Shown: in pieces, positions 55,530-64,000 of the stretch | Numbering within the stretch: the first letter of the stretch is position 1 | How the letters are laid out: every line of letters starts with the position of its first letter | From: Brevundimonas naejangsanensis | GTDB lineage: Bacteria; Pseudomonadota; Alphaproteobacteria; Caulobacterales; Caulobacteraceae | Direction: 5' to 3' | NCBI RefSeq assembly: GCF_003627995.1 | Contig: NZ_CP032707.1 | Location: 1,540,501-1,604,500, forward strand | DNA: 64,000 nucleotides | Notes under the pieces: generated by a model | Databases searched by the model: none | What the model saw: the letters and a program-made list of their open reading frames with translations, nothing else | What the model was told of the DNA's origin: nothing | Made by a program: the position numbers and the translations under genes

Positions 55530-57524
55530 ATGCCCTTTCCCGCCATCCATCCCGCGCTTGACCGCGCCCTGCTGAACAAGGGCTACCTTGAGCCTACGCC
55601 GGTTCAGGCCGCCGTTCTGGAAGGCCATGGCGAGGCGGACCTGCTGGTTTCGGCCCAGACCGGCTCGGGCAAGACGGTGGCCTTCGGCCTGGCCGCGGCG
55701 CCGACCCTGCTGGGCGAGGACGAGCGGTTCGGCCAGGCGGACACGCCGCTGATGCTGGCCATCGCCCCGACGCGCGAACTGGCCTTGCAGGTCGCGGCCG
55801 AGCTGGAGTGGCTCTATGCCGAGGCGGGCGCCAAGATCGTCACCTGCGTCGGCGGCATGGACGCCCGCAAGGAGGCGCGCGCCCTGAACTACGGCGCTCA
55901 CGTCGTGGTCGGCACGCCGGGGCGCCTGAAGGACCATATCGACCGCGGGGCTCTGGACCTGTCGGCCGCCCGCGTCGTCGTGCTGGATGAAGCCGACGAA
56001 ATGCTGGACATGGGCTTCCGCGAGGACCTGGAATACATCCTGGAACAGGCGCCGGAAGAGCGCCGCACCCTGCTGTTCTCGGCCACCATCGCCCGCGACA
56101 TCGCGATCCTGGCCAAGCGCTATCAGAAGGACGCGGTGCGCATCGACACCGTCGACCGCAGCCAGCCGCACAACGACATCGAATATCGCGCCATGCGCAT
56201 CGCGCCGAACGAGATCGAGCGCGCCGTGGTCAACGTCCTGCGCTATTTCGAGGCGCCAGGTGTGCTGGTCTTCTGCTCGACGCGGGATTCGGTGCGTCAC
56301 CTGCAGGCCTCGCTGCAGGAGCGCGGCTTCGCCTCGGTGTCGCTGTCGGGCGAGATGGGCCAGCGCGAGCGCAATGAGGCGCTGCAGGCCCTGCGCGATC
56401 GCCGCGCCCGCGTCTGCGTCGCCACCGACGTGGCCGCGCGCGGTCTGGACCTGCCCGACCTGGGCCTGGTGATCCACGCCGAACTGCCGATCAACAAGGC
56501 GACCATGCTGCACCGCTCGGGCCGCACCGGCCGCGCGGGCAAGAAGGGGATTTCGGTCCTGCTGGTGCCGCACAGCCGTCGCCGCAAGGCCGAGATGCTG
56601 CTGGGCTCGGCCGGGGTCGAGGCCGTCTGGTCCGGCGCGCCGACCGCCGACGAGATCCGCGCCCAGGACGAACAGCGCCTGCTGGCCGCGCCCGTCTTCG
56701 CCGAGGAAGGTTCGGACGAGGATGCGGGTCTGGTCGAAAAGCTGGTCAAGGAGCGCACGCCGGACGATCTGGCCCGCGCCCTGCTGGTCTTGCTGCGCAA
56801 GAACCTGCCCGCGCCGGAAGACCTGACCGATCCGGGCGAAGGCCCGCAGCGCAAGCCGCGCCGCGAGCGCGATGCGGCCGGCGGCGATGACTACGCCCCC
56901 GCGCCGTGGCCGGGCGACCGTCTGCAGCCGGACGAGGTCACCTGGTTCCGCCTGGACATCGGCCGCAACCGCAACGCCGATCCCAAATGGCTGATCCCGC
57001 TGATCTGCCGCATCGGCGGCGTGACCAAGCAGCAGATCGGCTCGATCCGCACCTTCCCGGAAGAGACGCGCTTCGAGATCGCTCTTAGCCACGCCGACGC
57101 CTTCCGCGCGGCCGCCGCCCAGAGCAAGGAAGAGGCTCGCATCACCCCGTCCGAGGCGCCGACGCCCGGGTCGATGAAGGGCGCGCGCAACCGCAATGTC
57201 GAGCGCGACGGCGAGGCCCGCCCCTTCGCCAAGAAGCCCTTCCGTCGCGACGAGGACGGCCAGGCCCGTCCGCCGTTCAAGAAGAAGCCGTGGAGCCCCG
57301 AGGGCGACGCAGGCCGCAGTGAAGGCGGCGAGCGTCCCTTCAAGAAGCCCTACGCTGCGCGCGCCGACGCGGCGCCGGGCGAAGGCGGCTTCGCCAAGAA
57401 GCCGGGCTTCAAGGACAAGGGCGACAAGAAGCCGTTCAAGCCCAAGGCGGGCTTCAAGGGCAAGCCGGACTTCAAGGCGGGCGGCAAGCCGTTCGCCAAG
57501 GGGCCGAAGGCCAAGCGGGCCTGA
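55530..57524 (+). CDS. DEAD-box RNA helicase with DbpA-type RNA-binding domain
   Basis: The 664-residue protein has the DEAD-box core (about 1-370): Q motif YLEPTPVQ, AQTGSGKT, PTRELALQ, TPGRL, DEADEMLDMGF, SATI, VFCSTR and HRSGRTGRAGKKG. A DbpA-like RNA-binding domain follows (WFRLDIGRNRNADPKWLIPLICRIGGVTKQQIGSIRTFPEETRFEIA, about 470-530). The C-terminal tail (540-664) is Lys/Phe/Pro/Gly-rich with repeated KKPF/KKPG units. It likely remodels ribosomal or structured RNA, as DbpA/CsdA do. Confidence 0.95.
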   Translation: MPFPAIHPALDRALLNKGYLEPTPVQAAVLEGHGEADLLVSAQTGSGKTVAFGLAAAPTLLGEDERFGQADTPLMLAIAPTRELALQVAAELEWLYAEAGAKIVTCVGGMDARKEARALNYGAHVVVGTPGRLKDHIDRGALDLSAARVVVLDEADEMLDMGFREDLEYILEQAPEERRTLLFSATIARDIAILAKRYQKDAVRIDTVDRSQPHNDIEYRAMRIAPNEIERAVVNVLRYFEAPGVLVFCSTRDSVRHLQASLQERGFASVSLSGEMGQRERNEALQALRDRRARVCVATDVAARGLDLPDLGLVIHAELPINKATMLHRSGRTGRAGKKGISVLLVPHSRRRKAEMLLGSAGVEAVWSGAPTADEIRAQDEQRLLAAPVFAEEGSDEDAGLVEKLVKERTPDDLARALLVLLRKNLPAPEDLTDPGEGPQRKPRRERDAAGGDDYAPAPWPGDRLQPDEVTWFRLDIGRNRNADPKWLIPLICRIGGVTKQQIGSIRTFPEETRFEIALSHADAFRAAAAQSKEEARITPSEAPTPGSMKGARNRNVERDGEARPFAKKPFRRDEDGQARPPFKKKPWSPEGDAGRSEGGERPFKKPYAARADAAPGEGGFAKKPGFKDKGDKKPFKPKAGFKGKPDFKAGGKPFAKGPKAKRA

Positions 57525-57536
57525 TCGCTTGGGCGG

Positions 57537-57607
57537 TCCCGGATAGCGGCTGCGCCGCTTCCGGGATGACAAGCCGCCAGAACTTGCCCCCGGCGCGATC
57601 CGGGGGC
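57537..57607. repeat. two short palindromic repeats (TCCCGGATAGCGGC type and GCCCCCGG type)
   Basis: TCCCGGATAGCGGC-TGC-GCCGCTTCCGGGA (57537-57566) is a near-perfect hairpin. GCCCCCGG-CGCGAT-CCGGGGGC (57586-57607) is a perfect one. They fill the gap between the helicase gene and the DUF962 gene and may act as transcript ends. Confidence 0.75.
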
Positions 57608-57618
57608 AGGCTGGGGTC

Positions 57619-57939
57619 ATGAGCATCGAGCAACCCGAAGGGCGATACGCCTCGTTCGAGGCCTTCTACCCCTATTACATCCATGAGCACGCCAACCGGA
57701 CCTGCCGCCGCATCCATGTGGTCGGCACCGGGCTGGTGATCGCGGCCTTCGCGGCCTTCCTGGCGACGCGGAACCCGTGGTGGCTGCCGGCCATGCCGGT
57801 GGTCGGCTACGGCTTCGCCTGGGTCGGGCATTTCTTCTTCGAGAAGAACCGGCCGGCGACGTTCAGATATCCGCTGTGGAGCCTGATGGGCGACTTCCGC
57901 CTGTTCTTCGAGACGGTCAGCGGCAAGCGGAAGTTCTGA
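57619..57939 (+). CDS. Mpo1/DUF962 family membrane protein
   Basis: The 106-residue protein has the Mpo1-like signature FEAFYPYYIHEHANRTCRRIHVVGTGL, two membrane segments and the GHFFFEKNRPATFRYPLWSLMGDFRLFFE motif. Yeast Mpo1 is a Fe(II)-dependent dioxygenase of 2-hydroxy fatty acids. The His residues needed (HEHANR, IHVVG, GHFFFEKNRP) are present. The bacterial substrate is not known. Confidence 0.9.
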   Translation: MSIEQPEGRYASFEAFYPYYIHEHANRTCRRIHVVGTGLVIAAFAAFLATRNPWWLPAMPVVGYGFAWVGHFFFEKNRPATFRYPLWSLMGDFRLFFETVSGKRKF

Positions 57940-57948
57940 CGGCGCTTT

Positions 57949-58130
57949 CCTCCCCATGAAATGGGGAGGGGGACCACGAAGTGGTGGAGGGGCCGGGGCG
58001 TCGGAACCAAGAAGCCCCTCCGTCGCGTCGCCTTCGGCGTCGCGCCACCTCCCCACTACGTAGGGAGGAGAAGCCTCTCCGTCTCGTCGGCTTCGCCGCC
58101 GATCCACCTCCCCACTGCGTCGGGAGGAGA
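57949..58130. repeat. TCCTCCCC/GGGGAGG-type palindromic repeat cluster
   Basis: TCCTCCCCATGAAATGGGGAGG forms the first hairpin, described here by its two arms. GACCACGAAGTGGTGGAGGGG follows, and two inverted partial copies (CCACCTCCCCACT-ACGTAGGGAGGAGA and CCACCTCCCCACT-GCGTCGGGAGGAGA) complete the cluster. It lies after the DUF962 gene. Confidence 0.8.
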
Positions 58131-58133
58131 ACG

Positions 58134-58169
58134 AAAAAGGGCGGCCGGTTCGATCCGGCCGCCCTTTTT
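58134..58169. terminator. bidirectional Rho-independent terminator
   Basis: A perfect 15-bp stem (AAAAAGGGCGGCCGG and inverse) with a 6-nt loop gives a T5 run on both strands. It lies between the convergent DUF962 and 3D-domain genes. Confidence 0.9.
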
Positions 58170-58187
58170 GTCGTCAGGCCTAGGGCC

Positions 58188-58748
58188 TTACTTCGAGGCC
58201 GTCTCCCACGCCGGGGGGCAGCCGTCGAAATCGCCCGCGTCGGCGATGGTCAGGGTCTTCATGTTCAGGCCCTGGGCCTGGCGCATCGAGCCGCGGCCGT
58301 GGCCGGTGTAGAGGTCGATCTTGGCGCCCTTGATCGCGCCGCCCGTGTCAGAAGCGTACCAATAGCCGTCGTGCACCTCGCCGTTGGCCAGGCGCAGGCC
58401 GACCGTCTCGCGGATGAACAGCTTGGTGCGGCGCGGGATGACGCGCGGGTCGACCGCGACGGTGCGCATCGGCACCGGACGGCAGCCCAGGGAATCGTTG
58501 CCCGTCGCCCCGCCGCCGCCGGCGTGATAAAGGCGGGCCGAGGCGCGCCAGTCGGGGTCGCCTTCCATCAGCTCGAGCTGTTCGGGCGAAAGATCTGTTT
58601 CCGAGGACTCGATGGAACCGGGGGCCGTCGCGGCGGTTTCCAGGACAGCCGCGTCGCGAGCGACGGCGGCGTCGTATGGGACAGGCTCTCCGGAACCGGA
58701 GAAGGCCATCGTCCATAGCATGGCAAGCGCGGCGGCCGTGCTCAGCAT
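58188..58748 (-). CDS. 3D domain-containing secreted protein (RlpA/MltA-like)
   Basis: The 186-residue protein has an N-terminal signal peptide (MLSTAAALAMLWTMAFSGSG), a linker and a C-terminal 3D domain: RTVAVDPRVIPRRTKLFI, then YASDTGGAIKGAKIDLYTG with the Asp residues that name the fold and are catalytic in MltA-type lytic transglycosylases. It probably acts on cell wall glycans in the periplasm. Confidence 0.85.
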   Translation of the reverse strand: MLSTAAALAMLWTMAFSGSGEPVPYDAAVARDAAVLETAATAPGSIESSETDLSPEQLELMEGDPDWRASARLYHAGGGGATGNDSLGCRPVPMRTVAVDPRVIPRRTKLFIRETVGLRLANGEVHDGYWYASDTGGAIKGAKIDLYTGHGRGSMRQAQGLNMKTLTIADAGDFDGCPPAWETASK

Positions 58749-59142
58749 CGATCAAACTCGTGGAAGCACCGGTCCCAACACGCGCCGGCGACGGGTTTTT
58801 GACGGTCAATTGCGGCATAATTGCGGCAAATGAGATCATCCGCTGTATCGGGCGGCCATGAGGCCTGAATGCGGCTAGTCGATCGCCGTGTTGTGACAGA
58901 CCATTATGACTATACGATCGAAATATTCACCTGTATTGATTTCTATACTTTATCATGAGTCTCTATCGTTAACGACTTGAATGGTCGAGCTAACACTTTA
59001 TTGGCAAGAAAAGCTGACGCGCTCCTCAAGATAACGGCCGCGTGATCGGCGTCGGGGCGGCCGGAAGCGACGGGTGGAGGCGCGGCCGGGAATGGGATAA
59101 GCCGTCGTTTCCTCTTCCCAATTTTTCGCCGGCGCCGCTTCC
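58749..59142. other. AT-rich intergenic region
   Basis: About 390 bp between divergent genes. The stretch 58880-59010 is strongly AT-rich (many AT-only hexamers such as TATACTTTATCA), unlike the rest of the window. No ORF, RNA gene or clear promoter pair could be fixed. It probably contains the promoters of both flanking secreted-protein genes. Confidence 0.5.
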
Positions 59143-60174
59143 ATGAACCGTCAAGTCAAACGTCTGATGATCTCCGCCGCCGCCGTGATGCTGGTCGCGG
59201 CGCCCGCCGTTCAGGTCGAGGCCTGGGGCAGTTCGGGCCATCGGGTGATCGGCGTGGCGGCCATGCGGGCCCTGCCGGGCGACCTGCCGGCCTTCCTGCG
59301 CACCGCCGACGCCGCCGCCGACGTCGGCGAATATTCGCGCGAGCCCGACCGCTGGAAGGGCGCGGGCCAGCCGCACGACCGCGAGCGCGACACCGCCCAC
59401 TTCGTCGACATGGACGACCAGGGCCGGGTGATGGACGCGCGCGGCATGACCCTGGCCGACCTGCCGCGCCTGAAGTCGGAATACGACGCCGCCCTGACCC
59501 GCGCGGGCTTGGACGTGGATAAGGCGGGCTACCTGCCCTACGCCATCATGGACGCCTGGCAGAACCTGGAGCGCGACTTCGCCTATTGGCGCGTGCTGAC
59601 CGCCGCCGAGGCGCGCGAGACGGACCTGTCCAAGCAGGCCTGGTACCGCGCCGACCGCGAGCGCCGCGAGCAACTGATCCTGCGCGACATCGGGGTGCTG
59701 AGCCACTTCGTCGGCGACGGGGCCCAGCCGCATCACACGAGCATCCACTTCAACGGCTGGGCGGGCGAGGCCAACCCTGAGCGTTTCACCACCTCGCGCC
59801 GCACCCACGGCGAGTTCGAAGGCGCCTTCACCAGCCGGACCCTGCGTCTGGATGCGGTCGAGGCGGCCATGGCGCCGATGAACGTCGAGGGCTTCGACGT
59901 GCGCGTCCGCACGGCCGCGCACCTGAACGCCACCCTGGCGACGGTCATCCCCTTCTATCGGATGGAGAAGGCCGGGGCCTTCAAGGACACGGACCCGCGC
60001 GGCGCCGTCTTCGTCAACGAGCGGCTGGCCGCCGGAGCGGCGGAGCTGCGCGACTTCGTGTCGGCCGCCTGGCGCGTGTCGGCGAGCAGCAGCATCGGCT
60101 GGCCGGCCGTCAAGGTCGCCGAGGTCGAGGCCGGCCGCGTCGATCCGTGGACCTCGCTGGTCGGCGAAGACTGA
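59143..60174 (+). CDS. S1/P1 nuclease family secreted protein
   Basis: The 343-residue protein has a signal peptide ending at VEA and then the mature N-terminal WGSSGHR, where Trp1 and His6 are zinc ligands in P1 nuclease. Further ligands are found in EPDRWK, TAHFVDMD, LSHFVGDGAQPHH and the adjacent TSIHFNGW. Such trinuclear zinc enzymes cleave single-stranded nucleic acids and remove 3' phosphates in the periplasm or outside the cell. It may scavenge phosphate or nucleosides. Confidence 0.9.
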   Translation: MNRQVKRLMISAAAVMLVAAPAVQVEAWGSSGHRVIGVAAMRALPGDLPAFLRTADAAADVGEYSREPDRWKGAGQPHDRERDTAHFVDMDDQGRVMDARGMTLADLPRLKSEYDAALTRAGLDVDKAGYLPYAIMDAWQNLERDFAYWRVLTAAEARETDLSKQAWYRADRERREQLILRDIGVLSHFVGDGAQPHHTSIHFNGWAGEANPERFTTSRRTHGEFEGAFTSRTLRLDAVEAAMAPMNVEGFDVRVRTAAHLNATLATVIPFYRMEKAGAFKDTDPRGAVFVNERLAAGAAELRDFVSAAWRVSASSSIGWPAVKVAEVEAGRVDPWTSLVGED

Positions 60175-60183
60175 TCTTAGAAT

Positions 60184-60341
60184 CCTTCTCCCCTTGCGGG
60201 AGAAGGTGGGCCCGAAGGGCTCGGATGAGGGGTTTCTCGAGACTTGAGCCAGATGAGGCGGTCAGCGACAGCGCGACCCCTCATCCGTCTGTCCTCGGGA
60301 CGAGCCCGAGGACAGCCACCTTCTCCCGCAAGGGGAGAAGG
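60184..60341. repeat. ~145-bp inverted-repeat element, copy 7 (slightly longer)
   Basis: Arms CCTTCTCCC-CTTGC-GGGAGAAGG and the inverse with GGATGAGGGG/CCCCTCATCC inside. The centre carries an additional TCCTCGGGAC-GAG-CCCGAGGA hairpin, making it about 158 bp. Confidence 0.9.
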
Positions 60342-60342
60342 A

Positions 60343-60400
60343 AGTTTTCTGCGCTAACGCCTGCGGCTGCTTGAGCGCCTTCTCCCGCAAGGGGAGAAGG
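60343..60400. repeat. CTCAAGCAGC element joined to half of an inverted-repeat element
   Basis: On the minus strand 60375-60343 reads CTCAAGCAGC-CGCAG-GCGTTAGCGCA-GAAAACTTCC, the shortest form of the small element. It lies between the full inverted-repeat element and an extra right arm (CTTCTCCC-GCAAG-GGGAGAAGG, 60379-60400), a sign that these elements recombine or insert next to each other. Confidence 0.8.
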
Positions 60401-60414
60401 ATTAAAGACCGCCC

Positions 60415-61200
60415 ATGACTGAACTCACGCCCCCCGTCGTCATCCTCGACAAGTCGCAGATGGCCGACAACATCGGCGCGGTCGCCCGCGTCATGGCCAA
60501 TTTCGGCCTGTCGGAGCTGCGCCTGGTCAGCCCGCGCGACGGCTGGCCCCAGGACCGCGCTTGGGCCACGGCCTCGGGCGCCGACTGGGTGCTGGAGGGC
60601 GTGCGCGTCTTCGACAGCGTGGCCGAGGCCATCGCCGACCTGAACACCGTCTTCGCCACCACCGCCCGCCCGCGCGAGACGCGCCAGCCGGTGCGCACCC
60701 CGCGCGAGAGCGCCCGCATCCTGTATGACGACACGGCGTCGGGGCTGAAGACCGGCCTGCTGTTCGGCGGCGAGCGCGCGGGACTGGAGACGACCGACAT
60801 CGCCCTGTGCGCCGGGATCACCACCATTCCGATCGACCCCCGGCACCATTCGCTGAACCTGGCCCAGGCGGTGGCGATCAACGCCTATGAGTGGCGCACC
60901 CTGATCCTGGACGCCCCGCCGCCGCGCTTCCGCGAAGGCGAGCCGCCCGCCTCGAACGACCTGCTGGTCGGCATGTACGAGCATCTGGAGGCGGAGCTGG
61001 ACAACGGCGGCTTCTTCTATCCGCCCGAGAAGAAGCGCTCGATGAGCCAGAACCTGCGCGTCATGCTGGGCCGCGCCGCCTTCACCGAGCAGGAGGTCGC
61101 CACCCTGCGCGGCGCCATCCACGCCCTGGCCAAGGGGCGGGGGCGGGTGCTGGCCAAGCTGGCGGCCGAACGGGCGGAGGCGGCGAAGAAGGGGGAGTAG
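60415..61200 (+). CDS. trmJ: tRNA (cytidine/uridine-2'-O-)-methyltransferase TrmJ-like
   Basis: The 261-residue SPOUT methyltransferase has motif 1 MADNIGAVARVMANFGLSELRLVSPRDGWP, motif 2 GLLFGGERAGLETTDIALC and motif 3 IDPRHHSLNLAQAVAINAYEW of the TrmJ/TrmH family, and a C-terminal helical extension (about 165-261) typical of TrmJ. It likely methylates the ribose at tRNA position 32 using SAM. The exact target nucleotide is inference from E. coli. Confidence 0.9.
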   Translation: MTELTPPVVILDKSQMADNIGAVARVMANFGLSELRLVSPRDGWPQDRAWATASGADWVLEGVRVFDSVAEAIADLNTVFATTARPRETRQPVRTPRESARILYDDTASGLKTGLLFGGERAGLETTDIALCAGITTIPIDPRHHSLNLAQAVAINAYEWRTLILDAPPPRFREGEPPASNDLLVGMYEHLEAELDNGGFFYPPEKKRSMSQNLRVMLGRAAFTEQEVATLRGAIHALAKGRGRVLAKLAAERAEAAKKGE

Positions 61201-61253
61201 GCGGGCTCTCACTCCCGTTATCGCCTCATTCTCTGTCATCCTCGCTCACGCTC

Positions 61254-61359
61254 CGTCATCCTCGGGCTTGACCCGAGGATCGGGTTTTCCACTTGCGCGA
61301 CATCGGCCAGGAAGAGCGCGCCTCTACGCTCGATCCTCGGGTCAAGCCCGAGGATGACG
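61254..61359. repeat. 28-bp perfect inverted repeat (CCCGAGGATGACG type)
   Basis: CGTCATCCTCGGGCTTGACC-type arm (61254-61281) and its exact inverse (61332-61359) are separated by 50 bp. Each arm contains CTCGGG-N5-CCGAG, a small hairpin. It lies between trmJ and the YnfA gene. A G8 run follows. Confidence 0.9.
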
Positions 61360-61410
61360 GCGGGGGGGGGCGAGACGCTGACATGATGTCGGCGCCGTGA
61401 AGGAGCGCGG

Positions 61411-61734
61411 ATGAAGACGGTTCTGGTCTATCCCCTGGCCGCCCTGGCCGAGATCGGCGGCTGCTTCGCCTTCTGGGCCTGGCTGAAGCTGGACCGCTCG
61501 CCGTGGTGGCTGGTCCCGGGCGTGCTCAGCCTGATCGCCTTTGCGTGGTTGCTGGCGCTGGTTCCGGCGGATGCCGCGGGGCGGGCGTTCGCGGCCTATG
61601 GCGGGGTCTATATCGTCGCCTCGCTCGCGTGGATGGCGCTGGTCGAGAAGACGACGCCGGACCGCTGGGACGTCATCGGCGGCGCGGTCTGCCTGATCGG
61701 TGCCGCGATCATCCTGTTCGGGCCGAGGGCTTAG
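61411..61734 (+). CDS. YnfA/UPF0060 family membrane protein
   Basis: The 107-residue protein has four membrane segments and the family signature [17 protein letters not shown]...SPWW and [47 protein letters not shown]. Some members act as small multidrug efflux pumps. AAGGAGCGCGG precedes the ATG. Its stop overlaps the convergent cobB stop. Confidence 0.95.
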   Translation: MKTVLVYPLAALAEIGGCFAFWAWLKLDRSPWWLVPGVLSLIAFAWLLALVPADAAGRAFAAYGGVYIVASLAWMALVEKTTPDRWDVIGGAVCLIGAAIILFGPRA

Positions 61735-62432
61735 AGCGCGCCGAAGAAGGCCGGCACGGTCTCGCTGGCGGGACCATAGACGCCCTCGTCGAACAGGGAC
61801 GCGCCCTGCGTCGGCTCCAGATTGATCTCCACCGTCCGGGCACCCGCCATGCGCGCCAGCTGAACGAAGCCCGCCGCCGGATAGACCGCGCCCGAAGTGC
61901 CGATGGAGACGAACAGGTCGCACCGCGCCAGCGCCCGCTCGATCCGCTCCATCTCCAGCGGAATCTCCCCGAACCAGACGATGTGCGGGCGCAGGACCCC
62001 GCGCGGGTGATGCGGCGAGACGTGGGCGGCCTCCAGATCGCCGTCCCAGTCGCAGACGACGCCCGACGCCGTGCAGCGTGCCTTCTTCAGCTCGCCGTGC
62101 ATATGGATCAGCTCGAACCCCGAGGCGGGCGGGGTCTCGAGGTGCGCCCGGTCGTGCAGGTCGTCGACGTTCTGCGTCACCAGCAGGAAGTCGCCCGTCC
62201 ACCGCGCCGCCAGATCGGCCAGGGCCCGGTGCGCGGCGTTGGGCTGGACGCTCGCCAGTTGCCGTCGCCGCTGGTTGTAGAAGTCCTGCACCAGGGCCGG
62301 GTTCGCGGCGAAGCCCTCGGGCGTGGCGACCGCCTCGACGCGATGCCCCTCCCACAGGCCGTCCGAGGCGCGGAAGGTCGGCACCCCGCTCTCGGCCGAG
62401 ACGCCGGCGCCGGTCAGGACGACAAGGTTCAT
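61731..62432 (-). CDS. cobB: NAD-dependent protein deacylase (sirtuin, CobB type)
   Basis: CobB removes acetyl or succinyl groups from protein lysines using NAD. The 233-residue protein has the NAD-binding [28 protein letters not shown], catalytic His in [13 protein letters not shown] and [20 protein letters not shown] carries the Tyr/Arg pair linked to desuccinylase activity. In the zinc module only two Cys are obvious ([10 protein letters not shown]). A HisHis pair stands where the second CxxC would be. AAAGGAG precedes the ATG, which overlaps the LysR gene stop (ATGA). Confidence 0.93.
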   Translation of the reverse strand: MNLVVLTGAGVSAESGVPTFRASDGLWEGHRVEAVATPEGFAANPALVQDFYNQRRRQLASVQPNAAHRALADLAARWTGDFLLVTQNVDDLHDRAHLETPPASGFELIHMHGELKKARCTASGVVCDWDGDLEAAHVSPHHPRGVLRPHIVWFGEIPLEMERIERALARCDLFVSIGTSGAVYPAAGFVQLARMAGARTVEINLEPTQGASLFDEGVYGPASETVPAFFGAL

Positions 62433-63313
62433 GCGGGGCTCCTTTGGGCGAGACTTTCGTGCAGCCAGTCGATCATGGCGCGGACCTTGGGTGGAACGTG
62501 GCGGGGGTGGGGGTGGACGGCCCAGACGCCTTCGTCGGGCGGGCGCTGGTCGTCGAGCAGGGAGACGAGGGCACCCGACGCCAAAGCCTCGGCGACGTAG
62601 AAGTCGGGCAGCTGGCACAGGCCGAGGCCCTGCAGGGCCGCATCCAGCACCGCCGCGCCGGAGTTGCAGCGCCAGCGGCCGGTGGGGCGCAAGGACACTT
62701 CACGCCCAGCCTCGGTGAAGCGCCAGTGCTCGGCCGAGCCGATCAGGCCGTCGTGGCTGGCGATCTCGGACAGGTCGCGCGGGGCGCCGCGCCGGGCCAG
62801 ATAGTCGGGGCTGGCGCACAGGATCAGCCGGCGCGAGGCCAGCCGCCGCGCCATCAGGCGGGAGTCGGTCAGGTGGCCGAACCGCACCGCCAGATCATAG
62901 CCGTCGCCGACCAGGTCCCTGAGCCGATTGTCGAGATCCAGCTCGATCCTCAGTTCGGGGTTCTGGCGGGCGAAGGCGTTGACCGCGGGGGCGATGAAGC
63001 GCTCGCCGTAGGAGACCGAGCAGGTCATCCGCAGCAGGCCGCGCGGAGCCTGATCGTCGGGCTGGACGGCGGCCAGGGCCTCGTCGCGCTCGTCGATCAG
63101 GCGGCGGCAGCGGGCCAGGAAGTCGCGGCCCGCGTCGGTCAGCTCGACCCGGCGGGTGGTGCGGTGCAGCAGGCGGGTCTGCAGCCGGTCCTCCAGCCGA
63201 GCGATCTCGCGGCTGACGGCGGAGGTGGACAGGCCCAGGCGCCGGGCGGCGGCCGAGAAGCTGGCCTGTTCGGCGACAGCGGTGAATTCGTCGATCCCGT
63301 CCCAGCGGCTCAT
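62429..63313 (-). CDS. LysR family transcriptional regulator
   Basis: The 294-residue protein has the LysR winged HTH at residues 2-60 ([53 protein letters not shown]) and a periplasmic-binding-like co-inducer domain (about 95-290). It is divergent from the alcohol dehydrogenase gene and translationally coupled to cobB downstream, so it may control both. The inducer is unknown. Confidence 0.93.
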   Translation of the reverse strand: MSRWDGIDEFTAVAEQASFSAAARRLGLSTSAVSREIARLEDRLQTRLLHRTTRRVELTDAGRDFLARCRRLIDERDEALAAVQPDDQAPRGLLRMTCSVSYGERFIAPAVNAFARQNPELRIELDLDNRLRDLVGDGYDLAVRFGHLTDSRLMARRLASRRLILCASPDYLARRGAPRDLSEIASHDGLIGSAEHWRFTEAGREVSLRPTGRWRCNSGAAVLDAALQGLGLCQLPDFYVAEALASGALVSLLDDQRPPDEGVWAVHPHPRHVPPKVRAMIDWLHESLAQRSPA

Positions 63314-63330
63314 CGGGACGTTCGATCATG

Positions 63331-63352
63331 ATTGTTGCCGAGCGGCAATAAT
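63331..63352. promoter_or_regulatory. dyad between LysR gene and alcohol dehydrogenase, candidate LysR site
   Basis: ATTG-TTGCCG-AG-CGGCAA-TAAT is a near-perfect dyad with the 6-bp core arms exact. It lies 18 bases upstream of the LysR start and 140 bases before the divergent gene, the usual position for a LysR autoregulatory box. Confidence 0.5.
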
Positions 63353-63434
63353 GTTTTGCGGTTGTCGCCGTTTCGACGCCGCCGCGACCGGCGTAGAACA
63401 GACGCCAATTCCGTCACCCTCCAGCCTCCTGTCT

Positions 63435-63463
63435 CTCAAGCAGCGAGCCGCCGCGCGGCGAGC
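63435..63463. repeat. CTCAAGCAGC element upstream of the alcohol dehydrogenase
   Basis: CTCAAGCAGC is followed by the palindrome GAGCCGCC-GCG-CGGCGAGC. Unlike other copies the tail after GAGC is ATAGAGACATCC. It sits in the leader of the alcohol dehydrogenase transcript. Confidence 0.7.
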
Positions 63464-63491
63464 GATAGAGACATCCGAAGGACCAAACATC

Positions 63492-64000
63492 ATGAAGACC
63501 CGCGCCGCCGTCGCGTTCGAAGCCAAACGCCCGCTCGAGATCGTCGAGGTCGATCTGGAAGGTCCGCGCTGGGGCGAGGTGCTGGTCGAGATCAAGGCGA
63601 CCGGGGTGTGCCACACCGACGCCTATACGCTGGACGGCCTGGACTCCGAGGGCATCTTCCCGTCGATCCTGGGCCACGAGGGCGCGGGCGTGGTGGTGGA
63701 AGTCGGGCCGGGCGTGACCTCGGTCGAGGTCGGCGATCACGTGATCCCGCTGTACACGCCGGAATGCCGCCAGTGTAAGTCGTGCCTGTCGCGCAAGACC
63801 AACCTGTGCACCTCGATCCGCGCCACCCAGGGCAAGGGGCTGATGCCCGACGGCACCTCGCGCTTCAGCTACAAGGGCCAGGCGATCGCCCACTACATGG
63901 GCTGCTCGACCTTCTCGAACTATACGGTGCTGCCCGAAATCGCCCTGGCCAAGATCCGCAAGGACGCGCCGTTCGACAAGGCCTGCTACGTCGGCTGCGG
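63492..64000 (+). CDS. frmA: S-(hydroxymethyl)glutathione dehydrogenase / class III alcohol dehydrogenase (3' truncated by window)
   Basis: The first 169 residues are visible. They show the class III zinc alcohol dehydrogenase N-terminus: [22 protein letters not shown], catalytic zinc ligands in [11 protein letters not shown] and GHEGAGVV, the four-Cys structural zinc lobe ([17 protein letters not shown]) and [26 protein letters not shown] typical of the glutathione-dependent formaldehyde enzyme. It oxidises S-hydroxymethylglutathione with NAD. GAAGGACC precedes the ATG. The coenzyme domain lies beyond the window. Confidence 0.95.
   Translation, partial: MKTRAAVAFEAKRPLEIVEVDLEGPRWGEVLVEIKATGVCHTDAYTLDGLDSEGIFPSILGHEGAGVVVEVGPGVTSVEVGDHVIPLYTPECRQCKSCLSRKTNLCTSIRATQGKGLMPDGTSRFSYKGQAIAHYMGCSTFSNYTVLPEIALAKIRKDAPFDKACYVGC

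Overview
The window is a chromosomal segment of a GC-rich (about two thirds G+C) alphaproteobacterium, most likely a member of the Caulobacterales close to Brevundimonas or Caulobacter. The evidence is the gene content (a Caulobacter-type TonB-dependent receptor, DUF559, DUF1294 and DUF6481 proteins, SleB hydrolases, a DnaG without zinc-finger cysteines) and the many palindromic intergenic elements. No rRNA, tRNA, prophage, transposase or CRISPR array is visible.

Layout. 1-2.3 kb: a pterin operon (SDR reductase, 6-carboxytetrahydropterin synthase-like protein, dihydroneopterin aldolase) and two small genes. 2.3-4.6 kb: a repeat-rich zone with a 47-bp tandem repeat, three copies of a ~145-bp inverted-repeat element, a DUF559 nuclease-like gene and ~680 bp without a credible gene. 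4.6-16.3 kb: uvrB, a TonB-dependent receptor, a TPR-like periplasmic protein, a DAACS symporter and a large M14 peptidase. 16.5-22.6 kb: a CPBP protease, a PadR regulator with its HAAS membrane partner, a DNA-alkylation pair (an Ada/AraC/AlkA protein without its glycosylase core, and Ogt) and ilvA carrying an in-frame palindromic insert. 22.9-27.5 kb: nadA, an M50 protease gene, nadB, nadC. 27.5-33 kb: two SleB hydrolases, Dps and small genes. 33-38.6 kb: trxB, an ELM1-like protein, greA, an M20 amidohydrolase, DUF1294. 38.7-47.6 kb: carB, an RraB-like protein, a HAD phosphatase, a decayed SDR gene, an APC antiporter, carA and a coupled glycosyltransferase-like gene. 47.6-53.2 kb: a patatin lipoprotein, a chimeric dnaG, a relic of its native 3' end, and rpoD. 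53.2-64 kb: mixed enzymes, a DEAD-box helicase, an S1/P1 nuclease, trmJ, YnfA, a LysR-CobB pair and a divergent class III alcohol dehydrogenase cut by the window end.

The most unusual locus is dnaG. Its 5' part is typical GC-rich sequence, but from about 49.72 kb to its stop it drops to about 40-55% G+C and uses codons rare elsewhere in the window (TTA, AGA, AGG). Right after that stop, in the same frame, lies GC-rich sequence encoding a second DnaG C-terminal domain, apparently the remnant of the native gene. A second theme is a family of small palindromic elements that begin with CTCAAGCAGC and usually end near GCGTTAGCGCA. They occur in intergenic DNA, at the end of a coding sequence, and in frame inside ilvA. 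The ~145-bp inverted-repeat elements often sit directly before genes and sometimes appear to supply their ribosome binding site.
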